DNA from: Gammaproteobacteria bacterium
Lineage (GTDB): Bacteria > Pseudomonadota > Gammaproteobacteria > JAJDOJ01
Direction of reading: 5' to 3'
NCBI GenBank assembly: GCA_026984215.1
Contig: JALSSO010000008.1
Coordinates: forward strand, 1 to 64,000
DNA length: 64,000 nucleotides
How positions within the stretch are numbered: the stretch's first letter is position 1; the number at the start of each line of letters is the position of its first letter. The translations under genes were made by a program, and so were the position numbers. Under the pieces are notes generated by a model that was not told the DNA's origin, made no database searches, and saw only the letters and a list, made by a program, of their open reading frames with translations. Shown in pieces: positions 20,284-31,529 of the stretch.

Positions 20284-20865
20284 ATGACCACCGCCCTGGG
20301 ATTGATCCTGCTTGGCTACCTCGCCGGCTCCGTGTCTTCGGCGATTCTCGTCTGCCGCCTGATGGGCCTGCCCGACCCGCGTGAACACGGCTCGGGCAAT
20401 CCCGGTGCCACCAATGTCCTGCGGGTGGGCGGGAAGCGAGCCGCCGCGCTCACTCTGCTCGGCGACTCGCTCAAGGGACTGCTGCCGGTGCTGATCGCCC
20501 GGGCATTGCACGTACCCGACTGGGTGCTCGGGACGGTCGCCCTGGCCGCCGTCACGGGCCATCTCTATCCGCTGTTCTTCGGGTTTCGCGGCGGCAAGGG
20601 CGTGGCCACGGCACTCGGGGCGTTTTGGGGCGTGGACCCATGGTTGGGGCTCGCCTGGGCCGCCACCTGGCTGATCATGGCCGCCCTGTTCCGCATCTCC
20701 TCGCTGTCGGCGTTGACGGCCATGGGCCTGACGCCGCTCTATGCCTGGTTCCTCACCGCGGACGCACGCCTCACCGGCCTGCTCACGGCGATCGCCGGAC
20801 TGGTCGTCGCCCGCCATCATAGCAATATCCGCAAGCTCCTGGAGGGGACCGAGTCGCGCATCTGA
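20284..20865 (+). CDS. plsY: Glycerol-3-phosphate acyltransferase PlsY
   Basis: 193-aa inner-membrane enzyme that transfers acyl groups from acyl-phosphate to glycerol-3-phosphate, the first step of phospholipid synthesis. Multi-span protein with the three PlsY active-site motifs: GSGNPGATNVLRVGGK, GHLYPLFFGFRGGKGVATALG, and ARHHSNIRKLLEGTESRI. ATG at 20284. It is convergent with tsaD, 7 nt apart; plsY next to tsaD is a conserved neighbourhood. Confidence 0.97.
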   Translation: MTTALGLILLGYLAGSVSSAILVCRLMGLPDPREHGSGNPGATNVLRVGGKRAAALTLLGDSLKGLLPVLIARALHVPDWVLGTVALAAVTGHLYPLFFGFRGGKGVATALGAFWGVDPWLGLAWAATWLIMAALFRISSLSALTAMGLTPLYAWFLTADARLTGLLTAIAGLVVARHHSNIRKLLEGTESRI

Positions 20866-20872
20866 GACGATT

Positions 20873-21895
20873 TCACCGCCCGGGCGGACGCAGCTCCGAC
20901 AGCGGCCAGCGGGCGCGCACGCGGATGCGCAGATCCGGTTCCGCCTCCCCCGCACCCAGGCGGATCGCTCCGGCCAGCGCAACCATGGCGCCGTTGTCGG
21001 TGCAGAACGCCGGACGCGGGAAATGCACCGCCACCTCCAGCGTCTCGCCCAGCGCACGCAGTGCCGCCCGCAACCGCCGATTGGCACTGACCCCACCGGC
21101 CACCACCAGCGCCCGCGCCGCGGTCTGGCGCAGCGCTCTGCGGCTCTTGATGACCAGCGTATCCACCACCGCCTCCTCGAACGCACGGGCGATGTCGGCC
21201 GCCGCTCCGGGGCCGGCCGCCCGGTAGGTATTGAGTGCGAAGGTCTTGATCCCGCTGAAGCTGAAATCGAGCCCCGGCCGGTCGGTCATGGGACGGGGAA
21301 AGCGAAACCGGCCCGGATCCCCCTGCTCGGCCAGGGCCGCCAACGCCGGCCCGCCCGGATAACCGAGTCCTAGGATCTTGGCGGTCTTGTCGAAGGCCTC
21401 CCCGATGGCGTCGTCCAGGGTCTCGCCGAGCACCGTGTACCGGCCGATGTCCGCCACGTGCACGAGCAGCGTATGCCCTCCCGAGACCAGCAACGCCACG
21501 AAGGGCGGCCGGGGCGGATCGGGCTCGAGCATCGGGGCGAGCAGATGCGCCTCCATGTGGTGGATGCCCAGGCAGGGCAGCCCCGCCCCCCAGGCCAGGG
21601 CACGCGCCACGGAGGCCCCCACCAGGAGCGCTCCCACCAAGCCCGGACCGGCCGTGTAGGCCACCCCACCCAGCTGATCCCGGGACAGGCCGGCCTCCCC
21701 CAACACCCGGTCGAGCAAGGGCAGCAGGCGCCGGACATGATCACGCGAGGCGAGCTCCGGCACCACGCCCCCGTAGACGGCGTGCAGGTCCACCTGCGAA
21801 TGGAGCGCGTGGGCCAACAGCCCCGCCGCCGGATCATAGACCGCCACGCCGGTCTCGTCGCAGGAGGACTCGATACCCAGCACCGGTCCTTGCAT
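20873..21895 (-). CDS. tsaD: tRNA N6-adenosine threonylcarbamoyltransferase TsaD
   Basis: Transfers threonylcarbamoyl to A37 of ANN-decoding tRNAs, within the TsaB-TsaD-TsaE complex. 340 aa, ASKHA fold: [17 protein letters not shown], the metal-binding [41 protein letters not shown] and [13 protein letters not shown]. The ATG at 21895 fits the family N-terminus; an ATG six codons upstream is possible. The rpsU promoter starts inside its first codon on the other strand. Confidence 0.97.
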   Translation of the reverse strand: MQGPVLGIESSCDETGVAVYDPAAGLLAHALHSQVDLHAVYGGVVPELASRDHVRRLLPLLDRVLGEAGLSRDQLGGVAYTAGPGLVGALLVGASVARALAWGAGLPCLGIHHMEAHLLAPMLEPDPPRPPFVALLVSGGHTLLVHVADIGRYTVLGETLDDAIGEAFDKTAKILGLGYPGGPALAALAEQGDPGRFRFPRPMTDRPGLDFSFSGIKTFALNTYRAAGPGAAADIARAFEEAVVDTLVIKSRRALRQTAARALVVAGGVSANRRLRAALRALGETLEVAVHFPRPAFCTDNGAMVALAGAIRLGAGEAEPDLRIRVRARWPLSELRPPGR

Positions 21896-21922
21896 TGCTT
21901 TCGACCTGCCCATCGGTATAAT
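21895..21922 (+). promoter_or_regulatory. Sigma-70 promoter of rpsU
   Basis: TTGCTT (21895-21900), a 16-bp spacer and a perfect TATAAT (21917-21922). The start near 21929 leaves a leader of about 54 nt before rpsU. The -35 box overlaps the tsaD start codon on the opposite strand. Confidence 0.7.
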
Positions 21923-21982
21923 TCGCGGGCTTTTCGCGGTACCCTTAGTCGTTTCCCCGAACAAACCCGGACGAACCGTTCT

Positions 21983-22198
21983 ATGCCGAGCATTCGCGTC
22001 AAAGACAACGAACCCTTCGACATCGCCCTGCGGCGTTTCCGCCGCGCCTGCGAGAAGGCGGGCGTACTCACCGAGGTGCGGCGCCGAGAATACTATGAGA
22101 AGCCCACCGAGGAGCGGAAACGCAAGCGGGCCGCCGCCATCAAGCGCCATCTCAAGCGCTTGGCCAAGGAGCAGGCCCGCCGTACCCGCCTGTACTGA
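21983..22198 (+). CDS. rpsU: 30S ribosomal protein S21
   Basis: 71-aa basic ribosomal protein that helps initiation on structured mRNAs. Sequence is typical throughout: [39 protein letters not shown] and the Arg-rich end. It heads the rpsU-yqeY pair, after which dnaG and rpoD normally follow but do not here. Confidence 0.98.
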   Translation: MPSIRVKDNEPFDIALRRFRRACEKAGVLTEVRRREYYEKPTEERKRKRAAAIKRHLKRLAKEQARRTRLY

Positions 22199-22208
22199 CA
22201 CGCCGCTC

Positions 22209-25136
<2,928 letters not shown>

Positions 25137-25152
<16 letters not shown>

Positions 25153-25754
25153 CGCGCCTCCAGCGACGCCACCCGTTCACGCACCTCGGCCAAGGCGGCC
25201 CGGCGCATCGGCCTCCCGTCGGTCTGGCTGGCCGGCGCCTCGCGCAACCCCAGCCCCGGAAACACCATCACCTCCACCTCCACGTCCCCCCCGAAGAAAC
25301 GCACCCCGGGCACCGCGCGGGTCTCCCCACGCAGGCGCAGGCGCCGTTCGAACTCCTCATATTGAATGCCACGCTCGATCAGATGCCACAGGACGGCCTC
25401 GGTGGTGTCCGAGAACACGTGCAGCACCACCGGACTGTGCCGCCCCGCCGTGCCCTCCAGCACCGGTCCCGTGAGCCGGGGCTCGAACCCCTCCAGCAAC
25501 CGCATGACCGCCAGCGCGGTGCGCCACAGGCGGGTCTCGCGGGCAAAATCCTCGGCGGTGAAAAAAAGCTCCCGATAGCGGTGGATCGCATCCCGGATCT
25601 CGAGATTGGTGGGCAACCCACCGCCGGCCAGGCCGAGATGTGCCGCGGCCTTGCGCTTGGCGTGATGGTAGTCGCGAATCCCCTCCTCCAGCATGAGGCG
25701 CGCCGCCTCGTCGGCCACCCGCAGGCGGGCACGCCGCTCCCACGCATCGTTCAT
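25137..25754 (-). CDS. Conserved hypothetical protein, 205 aa
   Basis: I do not recognise a characterised family. It is soluble and mostly helical, rich in Arg and Glu. The opening [22 protein letters not shown] looks like a conserved helical region, followed by [20 protein letters not shown], then a beta-containing part ([20 protein letters not shown]) suggestive of a nucleotidyltransferase-associated protein. GGAGGAGA precedes the ATG at 25754. It is 40 nt downstream of mrcA, on the same strand and probably co-transcribed. Confidence 0.75.
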
Positions 25755-25794
25755 GGCCTCTCCTCCACACCCAGCCAGACGGGCCACGCGGTGC

Positions 25795-28251
25795 TCAGAA
25801 GAGCTGCTCTTCGACCCCTTCAGCCGGTGTCTCGCCCCCGGGCTCCACGGCGCCGCCATCGCCCGACATGGCCCCATAGTAGGAGAAATCCGCCGCCGCG
25901 GCATATGCCTTGGGCACGTACTCCACCCGGAAGGTCTCGAAAACCGCATCCTTCTGACCGGGAGCCGCCAGCAGGCCGGTGCGCGGATCGATGCGCACCG
26001 TGGTCAACCCCGGCGGCTGGGGCAACGTGTGTTCGGGACGACCCGCCAGGGCCCGGCGCATGTATTCGATCCACATGGGCAGGGCGGCACCCGCCCCCGT
26101 CTCCCGCCTGCCGAGCCGGTCGTGGCTGTCGAAGCCCACCCACACCGTGGCCACCAGGTCCGCGTTGAATCCACTGAACCAGGCATCGCGCTGCTCGTTG
26201 GTGGTGCCCGTCTTACCCGCCAGATCACGGCGCTTGAGCACCAGTGCCTTGCGCCCTGTGCCCGCCCGGATCACATCCTGCATGATGCTCACCATCTGAT
26301 AGGCGTTCTGCGGCGTGATGGCGCGTGCGGCGCAGTCCGGATCGCGTGGCTCGGCGACCCTCGGGTCACAGGCTGGCAGGGGATCGCGCACCTCCACCAC
26401 GCGCCCGCGGCGCTCGACGCGCTGGATCCAGAACGGCGGGACACGGTATCCCCCATTGGCGAACACGACGAACCCGCCGATGAGTTCCATGGGAGTCACC
26501 TCACCGGTGCCCAATGCGAGGGAAAGATTCCGCGGCAGGCGACTCGTGTCGAATCCGAAGCGCTTGACATAGCCCAGGGTGTAATCGATGCCGATCCGCT
26601 CGAGCAGTCGGATGGAAACCAGATTGCGCGACTTCATGAGCGCCACGCGCAACCGCGTAGGACCATAGAACTTGCCGCTATAGTTCTGCGGGCGCCATTC
26701 GCCCTCCAGCGAGGCATCGCGGTACACGATGGGCGCGTCGTTGATGATGCTGGCTGGGGTCAGCCCCTTGGCGAGCGCCGCGGAATAGACGAACGGCTTG
26801 AAGTTGGAACCGGGCTGGCGGTACGCCTGAAGCACCCGGTTGAACTTGCTGAGCCCGAAGTCGAAGCCACCGACCAAGGCCACGACGGCGCCATCGCGGG
26901 GCCGCACCGAGACCAGGGCCCCCTGCACCGCCGGCACCTGTACGAGCGCCCAATAGGCGGCGGGCGGCTTGGACTCCTTGCCACCCTTGCCCTTCTTCTC
27001 CACCGGCCGGCGACGCTGCACGTAGATCAGGTCACCGGGCTTGAGTACGTCTGCGGCCTTACGGGGCCGGGGGCCGCGGTGATCCTCATCGATGTAGGGA
27101 CGCGCCCAGGAAAGTCCCTCCCAAGGGATTTCGTCGGCGCCCACCCCTCGGATCAACACCCGGGCCACGCGATTCTCCGTGGACAGCACCACGGCCGGGC
27201 GCAGCCCACCGACTTCCGCGCGCCGCTGCAGCATGCCCATGAGCTGGGCCTGCGTGCGCCCTTTCAGGTCCACGTGCCCTGCAGGCCCCCTCCAGCCGTG
27301 GCGGCGGTCGTAATCGAGCAACGCCTTGCGCAGGGCGGCCTGTCCGGCCGCCTGGAGCTCAGGGTCGAGCGTGGTGTAGACCGCATACCCGGCCGAATAG
27401 GCATCCGGCCCGTAGCGCTCCACCATGCGCAGCCGGACCGCCTCGGCGAGATAGGGGGCCTCCACCTGCGCCGTTGCCGTGTGCAGGGAGGCGGTCACGG
27501 GCGCCTGAACCGCCCGCGCGTATTGCGCATCGTCGATGAAGCCTAGCTCGTGCATTCGCTTGAGCACATAGGCACGCCGAGCCAAAGCACGCTTGGGATT
27601 GGAGATGGGGTTATAGGCCGAGGGCGCCTTGGGCAGCCCCGCGATCATGGCGGTTTGCGCCAGGTCCAGCGCGTCGGGCTCCTTGCCGTAGTAGACCTCC
27701 GCGGCCGCTCCCACTCCGTAGGCCCGCTGGCCCAGGTAGATCTTGTTGAGGTAGAGCTCGAGGATTTGCTCCTTGGTGAGCGCGTGCTCGATCTTGAGCG
27801 CCAGAAAGATCTCGCGCAGCTTGCGCTCGTAGGTCCGTTCGCTGCTCAGGAAGAAGTTGCGGGCGAGCTGCATGGTGATAGTGGAGCCGCCCTGCTGTTT
27901 CTCGCCCGTGAGGGCCAGGTGCAGCGCGGCGCGCAGCAGGCCCTGATAGTCCACCCCCGGGTGTTTGAAGAACCGGTCGTCCTCCGCGGCCAGGAAGGCC
28001 TGCTTGACGCGTTCCGGGATCTGATCGTAGCGCAGGGGTTTGCGCCGTTTCTCGCCGAATTCCGCGATGAGCCGTCCGTCGGCGGCGTAGACACGCAGCG
28101 GGACCTGCAACTCCACGTCGCGCAGCCTTTCCGCCCGAGGGAGCCCCGGTGCCAAATACAGGTACACGCCCAGGAAGCCGATGACCCCGAGGACGGAAAG
28201 GCTCAAAAACGCGACGAAGGCGGCCTTGAGCAGGTTCAGGAACAGGGACAT
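25795..28251 (-). CDS. mrcA: Penicillin-binding protein 1A (peptidoglycan glycosyltransferase/transpeptidase)
   Basis: 818-aa bifunctional murein synthase anchored by one N-terminal helix (AAFVAFLSLSVLGVIGFLGVY). The GT51 domain has EDDRFFKHPGVDYQGLLRA, GGSTITMQLARNFFLS and RTYERKLREIFLALKIE. The OB-like PBP1A insert follows, then the transpeptidase domain with the nucleophile in PGSNFKPFVYSAAL (SxxK), SRN and KTGTTNEQRDAWFSGF. Ends in an acidic tail. Divergent from pilMNOPQ, the usual gammaproteobacterial arrangement. Confidence 0.97.
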   Translation of the reverse strand: MSLFLNLLKAAFVAFLSLSVLGVIGFLGVYLYLAPGLPRAERLRDVELQVPLRVYAADGRLIAEFGEKRRKPLRYDQIPERVKQAFLAAEDDRFFKHPGVDYQGLLRAALHLALTGEKQQGGSTITMQLARNFFLSSERTYERKLREIFLALKIEHALTKEQILELYLNKIYLGQRAYGVGAAAEVYYGKEPDALDLAQTAMIAGLPKAPSAYNPISNPKRALARRAYVLKRMHELGFIDDAQYARAVQAPVTASLHTATAQVEAPYLAEAVRLRMVERYGPDAYSAGYAVYTTLDPELQAAGQAALRKALLDYDRRHGWRGPAGHVDLKGRTQAQLMGMLQRRAEVGGLRPAVVLSTENRVARVLIRGVGADEIPWEGLSWARPYIDEDHRGPRPRKAADVLKPGDLIYVQRRRPVEKKGKGGKESKPPAAYWALVQVPAVQGALVSVRPRDGAVVALVGGFDFGLSKFNRVLQAYRQPGSNFKPFVYSAALAKGLTPASIINDAPIVYRDASLEGEWRPQNYSGKFYGPTRLRVALMKSRNLVSIRLLERIGIDYTLGYVKRFGFDTSRLPRNLSLALGTGEVTPMELIGGFVVFANGGYRVPPFWIQRVERRGRVVEVRDPLPACDPRVAEPRDPDCAARAITPQNAYQMVSIMQDVIRAGTGRKALVLKRRDLAGKTGTTNEQRDAWFSGFNADLVATVWVGFDSHDRLGRRETGAGAALPMWIEYMRRALAGRPEHTLPQPPGLTTVRIDPRTGLLAAPGQKDAVFETFRVEYVPKAYAAAADFSYYGAMSGDGGAVEPGGETPAEGVEEQLF

Positions 28252-28275
28252 AGCATCTAGAATAATACAGCCGGT

Positions 28276-28304
28276 TTGTGTTGCGGATAAACCACATCTA
28301 TAAT
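28276..28304 (+). promoter_or_regulatory. Sigma-70 promoter of pilMNOPQ
   Basis: TTGTGT (28276-28281), a 17-bp spacer and a perfect TATAAT (28299-28304). It lies in the AT-rich gap between mrcA and pilM, with a leader of about 93 nt. Confidence 0.65.
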
Positions 28305-28403
28305 CGGCACAAGGTAACCGACAGACAAACTAGTATTTCCAATCGGTTACACATAATATCTTGAGCGCTGTCAGACAATAACAAACACTGCGTCGAGGCC
28401 CAC

Positions 28404-29453
28404 TTGTTGTTCACACGCAAAAATCGGCCGCTGGTCGGCATCGACATCAGCTCCACGTCCGTCAAGGTTCTCGAGTTGAGCCGGACCGGCGCCGGCTATC
28501 GCGTGGAACACCACGGCGTGGTCCCGCTCCCCGAGGGAGCGGTCAGTGAGAAACAGATCTCCGACGTGCAGGCGGTGGGTGACACCATCCGCCGCGCCCT
28601 GCGTCAATCCGGGAGCAAAGCCAAGGAATGTGCCCTGGCCGTCCCCGGGTCGGCGGTCATCACCAAGGTCATCTCCATGCCCGCCTCGCTCAGTGAACAG
28701 GAACTGGAGGGCCAGATCCAGATCGAGGCGGATCAGTATATCCCCTATGCGTTGGAGGAGGTGAACCTCGACTTCGAGATCATCGGCCCCACGCCCGAGA
28801 ACCCGGAGACCGTGGACGTGCTGATCGCCGCCGCGCGCAGTGAATACGTGCAGCTGCGCACCGATGCGGCCGAGGCCGCCGGGCTCACGCCTCGCATCGT
28901 GGACGTGGAACCATTTGCGGCCGAAAGCGCCTATCTCCACTCGGTGGAAGACGCTCAAGGCGTCACCGGGACCGTGGCCTTGTTCGACATCGGGGCCACC
29001 ATGTCCAGTCTCCTCGTGCTGCGGGATGGACACATCGTGTTCACACGGGAGCAACCTTTCGGTGGCCGGCAGCTCACCGAGGAAATCATGCGGCGTTACG
29101 GCCTGTCCTATGAGGAGGCGGGCCTGGCGAAAAAAGAGGGCGGACTGCCGGACAACTACATCACCGATGTCCTGCAACCTTTCATGGAGACGGTGGTTCA
29201 GCAGATCAACCGTTTTCTCCAGTTCTACGCCGCCAACAACCCGGACAACGTGGATCACGTTGCGCTGGCGGGCGGTTGCGCCGCCATCCCGGGCCTGGAC
29301 GAACTGGTGGAATCGCGGCTGAACGTGGCCACCGGCGTCGTGAATCCCTTCAGCCGGATGAAGGTCTCCTCCCGGGTGGACAAGGATCACCTGGCCGCCG
29401 ATGCGCCCTCGCTGCTCATCGCCTGCGGGCTCGCACTGAGGGGGTTCGAATAA
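28404..29453 (+). CDS. pilM: Type IV pilus assembly ATPase-fold protein PilM
   Basis: 349-aa cytosolic actin-like protein that binds the PilN tail and links the pilus motor to the alignment complex. Features: VGIDISSTSVKVLEL, VPGSAVITKVISMP, EADQYIPYALEEVNLDF, ALFDIGATMSSLLVL (phosphate loop) and HVALAGGCAAIPGLDEL. The TTG start at 28404 with GAGG seven nt upstream fits the family N-terminus (LFTRKNRPLVGID). Stop and pilN start overlap as TAATG. Confidence 0.96.
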   Translation: MLFTRKNRPLVGIDISSTSVKVLELSRTGAGYRVEHHGVVPLPEGAVSEKQISDVQAVGDTIRRALRQSGSKAKECALAVPGSAVITKVISMPASLSEQELEGQIQIEADQYIPYALEEVNLDFEIIGPTPENPETVDVLIAAARSEYVQLRTDAAEAAGLTPRIVDVEPFAAESAYLHSVEDAQGVTGTVALFDIGATMSSLLVLRDGHIVFTREQPFGGRQLTEEIMRRYGLSYEEAGLAKKEGGLPDNYITDVLQPFMETVVQQINRFLQFYAANNPDNVDHVALAGGCAAIPGLDELVESRLNVATGVVNPFSRMKVSSRVDKDHLAADAPSLLIACGLALRGFE

Positions 29454-30034
29454 TGGCGCGGATCAATCTCCTGCCTTGGCGAGAGCAGCGCCGCAAGGAA
29501 CGGCAGCGGGACTTTCTGGTGCTGCTGGGTTTCGCCGCCGTGGTCACGGCCATCCTGGTGGCCATCGCCTATATCCACGTCGGCGGCCTGATCGAGTATC
29601 AGGAGCGACGTAATGCGTTCCTGCAGAACGAGATTCGCATCCTCGATGCCAAGATCAAGGAGATCCGGTCGCTGGAGGCCACCAAGAAGGCGCTGCTCGA
29701 ACGCATGCGGGTCATCGAAGACCTGCAGAAACGTCGGCCGGTGATCGTCCACGTGTTCGACGAGCTGGTGAACACCCTGCCACCGGCCACGTATCTGACC
29801 TCGGTGACCCAGAAGGGCGACACGCTGGTGATCTCGGGGCGGGCGGAGTCCAACGCGCGCGTGTCCAAATACATGCGCAACATCGAGGCCTCTCCCTGGC
29901 TCGACAAGCCCATGCTCGATGTGATCGAACGCAAAAACGTGGATGGTATGCGCGTGAGCGAGTTCCGGTTGCAGGCGAAGATCACCACGCCCGCCGCCCC
30001 GAAAAACACGGACCGGCTGGCGTCCACCCAATAG
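29453..30034 (+). CDS. pilN: Type IV pilus inner membrane protein PilN
   Basis: 193-aa bitopic protein. The short cytosolic N-terminus MARINLLPWREQRRKERQ is the PilM-binding INLLPWR motif. A membrane helix follows (FLVLLGFAAVVTAILVAIAY), then coiled coil (RNAFLQNEIRILDAKIKEIRS) and a periplasmic ferredoxin-like domain (PPATYLTSVTQKGDTLVISG). Pairs with PilO. Confidence 0.97.
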   Translation: MARINLLPWREQRRKERQRDFLVLLGFAAVVTAILVAIAYIHVGGLIEYQERRNAFLQNEIRILDAKIKEIRSLEATKKALLERMRVIEDLQKRRPVIVHVFDELVNTLPPATYLTSVTQKGDTLVISGRAESNARVSKYMRNIEASPWLDKPMLDVIERKNVDGMRVSEFRLQAKITTPAAPKNTDRLASTQ

Positions 30035-30047
30035 ACCGGAAACTGCG

Positions 30048-30629
30048 ATGAATCTGGAAGAGCTGCGCAACGTCGATCTCAACAACCTGGGCACGGCCCC
30101 TTTGCCGGTCCGCATCGTAGTCGTCGTCATCCTGTGCGCGGCCATCGCCGGTGGTGGCTACTGGTATTTCGTCAAGCCGGAGCTGCAAAAACTCGAGCAG
30201 GCGCAGAACAAGGAGGTGGAACTGCGCAAGGTCTTCGAGGACAAGCAGCAGAAAGCGGCCAATCTCCAGCGTTACAAGGCCCAGCTCGAGGAGATGCGGC
30301 GCAGCTTCGGCGCCTTGCTCCAGCAGCTTCCGAGCAAGACCGAGATCCCCGGCCTGATCCTGGACATATCTCAGACGGGCCTGTCCGCCGGGCTCAAGAT
30401 CGAACTGTTCAAGCCAGGCCCCGAGATCAAACGCGATTTCTACGCCGAAAAGCCCATTCAGTTGCGGCTACGGGGCGGCTATCACCAGATCGCCAACTTC
30501 GTCAGCGGGCTTGCGGCCCTGCCCCGGATCGTCACGCTGCACAACATCAGCCTCACACCCGCGGGCAACGGCGAACTGGTGTTTTCGGCCACGGCCAAGA
30601 CCTACCGCTACCTCGAGGAGGGGGAATAG
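30048..30629 (+). CDS. pilO: Type IV pilus inner membrane protein PilO
   Basis: 193-aa bitopic partner of PilN: MNLEELRNVDLNNLGTAPLP, a membrane helix (RIVVVVILCAAIAGGGYWYF), a coiled coil up to about residue 95, LLQQLPSKTEIPGLILDIS, and a periplasmic domain (LRGGYHQIANFVSGLAALPRI). Part of the alignment complex that links the inner-membrane motor to the secretin. Confidence 0.96.
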   Translation: MNLEELRNVDLNNLGTAPLPVRIVVVVILCAAIAGGGYWYFVKPELQKLEQAQNKEVELRKVFEDKQQKAANLQRYKAQLEEMRRSFGALLQQLPSKTEIPGLILDISQTGLSAGLKIELFKPGPEIKRDFYAEKPIQLRLRGGYHQIANFVSGLAALPRIVTLHNISLTPAGNGELVFSATAKTYRYLEEGE

Positions 30630-30635
30630 CGGCCC

Positions 30636-31196
30636 ATGAGCACGACAGGAACCGCAAAGCACAATACGACCCGGCAAATGCTCCGGACGGTGGTGCTGGC
30701 CGCCCTGGCTCTGGGCCTGGCCGGATGCGCCCAGGATATGAGCGACCTGGAACGCTATGTGGCCGAGGTCAAGGCGCGCAAGCCCGGAGACATCGAGCCC
30801 TACCCCGAACCGAAGCCGTACAAGCGGTTCACCTATGTGGCCGGCGATCGACGCGATCCATTCGACACTTCCGCCCTCAAAGGCCCCGAGGAACCCGTGA
30901 GCCGAACCGGGGCCTCGGACGTTTCCCCGGACCCCAACCGGCCGCCTGAGTTCCTCGAGTCCTTTCCGCTGGAAAGCCTGAAGATGGTGGGGACCATCGA
31001 AAAGGGCGGAACGATCTACGCCCTGATCCAGACACCCGACTCCACGGTGGAATACGTCACCGTGGGGAATCACATGGGACAGAACTACGGTCGCATCGAC
31101 CGTATTACGGAGACTGAGACGGAGCTGACCGAAATCGTGCCGGATGGATTCGGCGGCTGGAAGAAACGGAAACAAAAGATCGCGCTGAGCGAGTAA
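30636..31196 (+). CDS. pilP: Type IV pilus lipoprotein PilP
   Basis: 186-aa inner-membrane lipoprotein. Signal with lipobox LAGC (residues 26-29), a disordered linker containing the PilNO-binding segment (DLERYVAEVKARKPGDIEPYP), YVAGDRRDPFD, and a C-terminal beta-domain (PLESLKMVGTIEKGGTIYAL, VTVGNHMGQNYGRI) that contacts PilQ. Fourth gene of the pil operon. Confidence 0.96.
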   Translation: MSTTGTAKHNTTRQMLRTVVLAALALGLAGCAQDMSDLERYVAEVKARKPGDIEPYPEPKPYKRFTYVAGDRRDPFDTSALKGPEEPVSRTGASDVSPDPNRPPEFLESFPLESLKMVGTIEKGGTIYALIQTPDSTVEYVTVGNHMGQNYGRIDRITETETELTEIVPDGFGGWKKRKQKIALSE

Positions 31197-31529
31197 ACGC
31201 ACCTCGGCCGGAAATGCACCCGGGCGGCGCATTGCGCGAGCTTGGAGGTGACCTGCCGGGACCGTCGTATACGTATGGCTCGCAGGGAGATGCAGGCCTG
31301 GACAGCGGCCCCGGTGTGGGGGCCTAGCGGGGCGCAGGATGCGCAGAGGTTGCGAATCGAACGATAAACTTCCGGGGGACGCTACCGTGGCGGACGAGAC
31401 GGTTGAAAATTGGATGACGATAGTCGAAAAGGGCACCGTCGCCGGGTCATGCGGGTTCGCGCCATGGCCCCGCTGGACCGTCACTCCCCTGCGGCCCGCG
31501 TCCCCCGCAATCCAAGAGGGGACCACGCC
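31197..31529. other. Unusually long gap between pilP and pilQ
   Basis: A 333-bp stretch with no gene I can support. It contains a GC-rich potential stem (GGCCCC-ggtgtg-GGGGCC near 31306-31323). The open frames crossing it have no start or ribosome site that looks right. pilP and pilQ are usually only a few bases apart. Confidence 0.5.

Noticed and set aside
28371-29390. Long open frame on the minus strand across pilM
   Set aside because: It is the antisense shadow of pilM; GC-rich genes open long false frames. pilM has clear family motifs, the minus frame has none.
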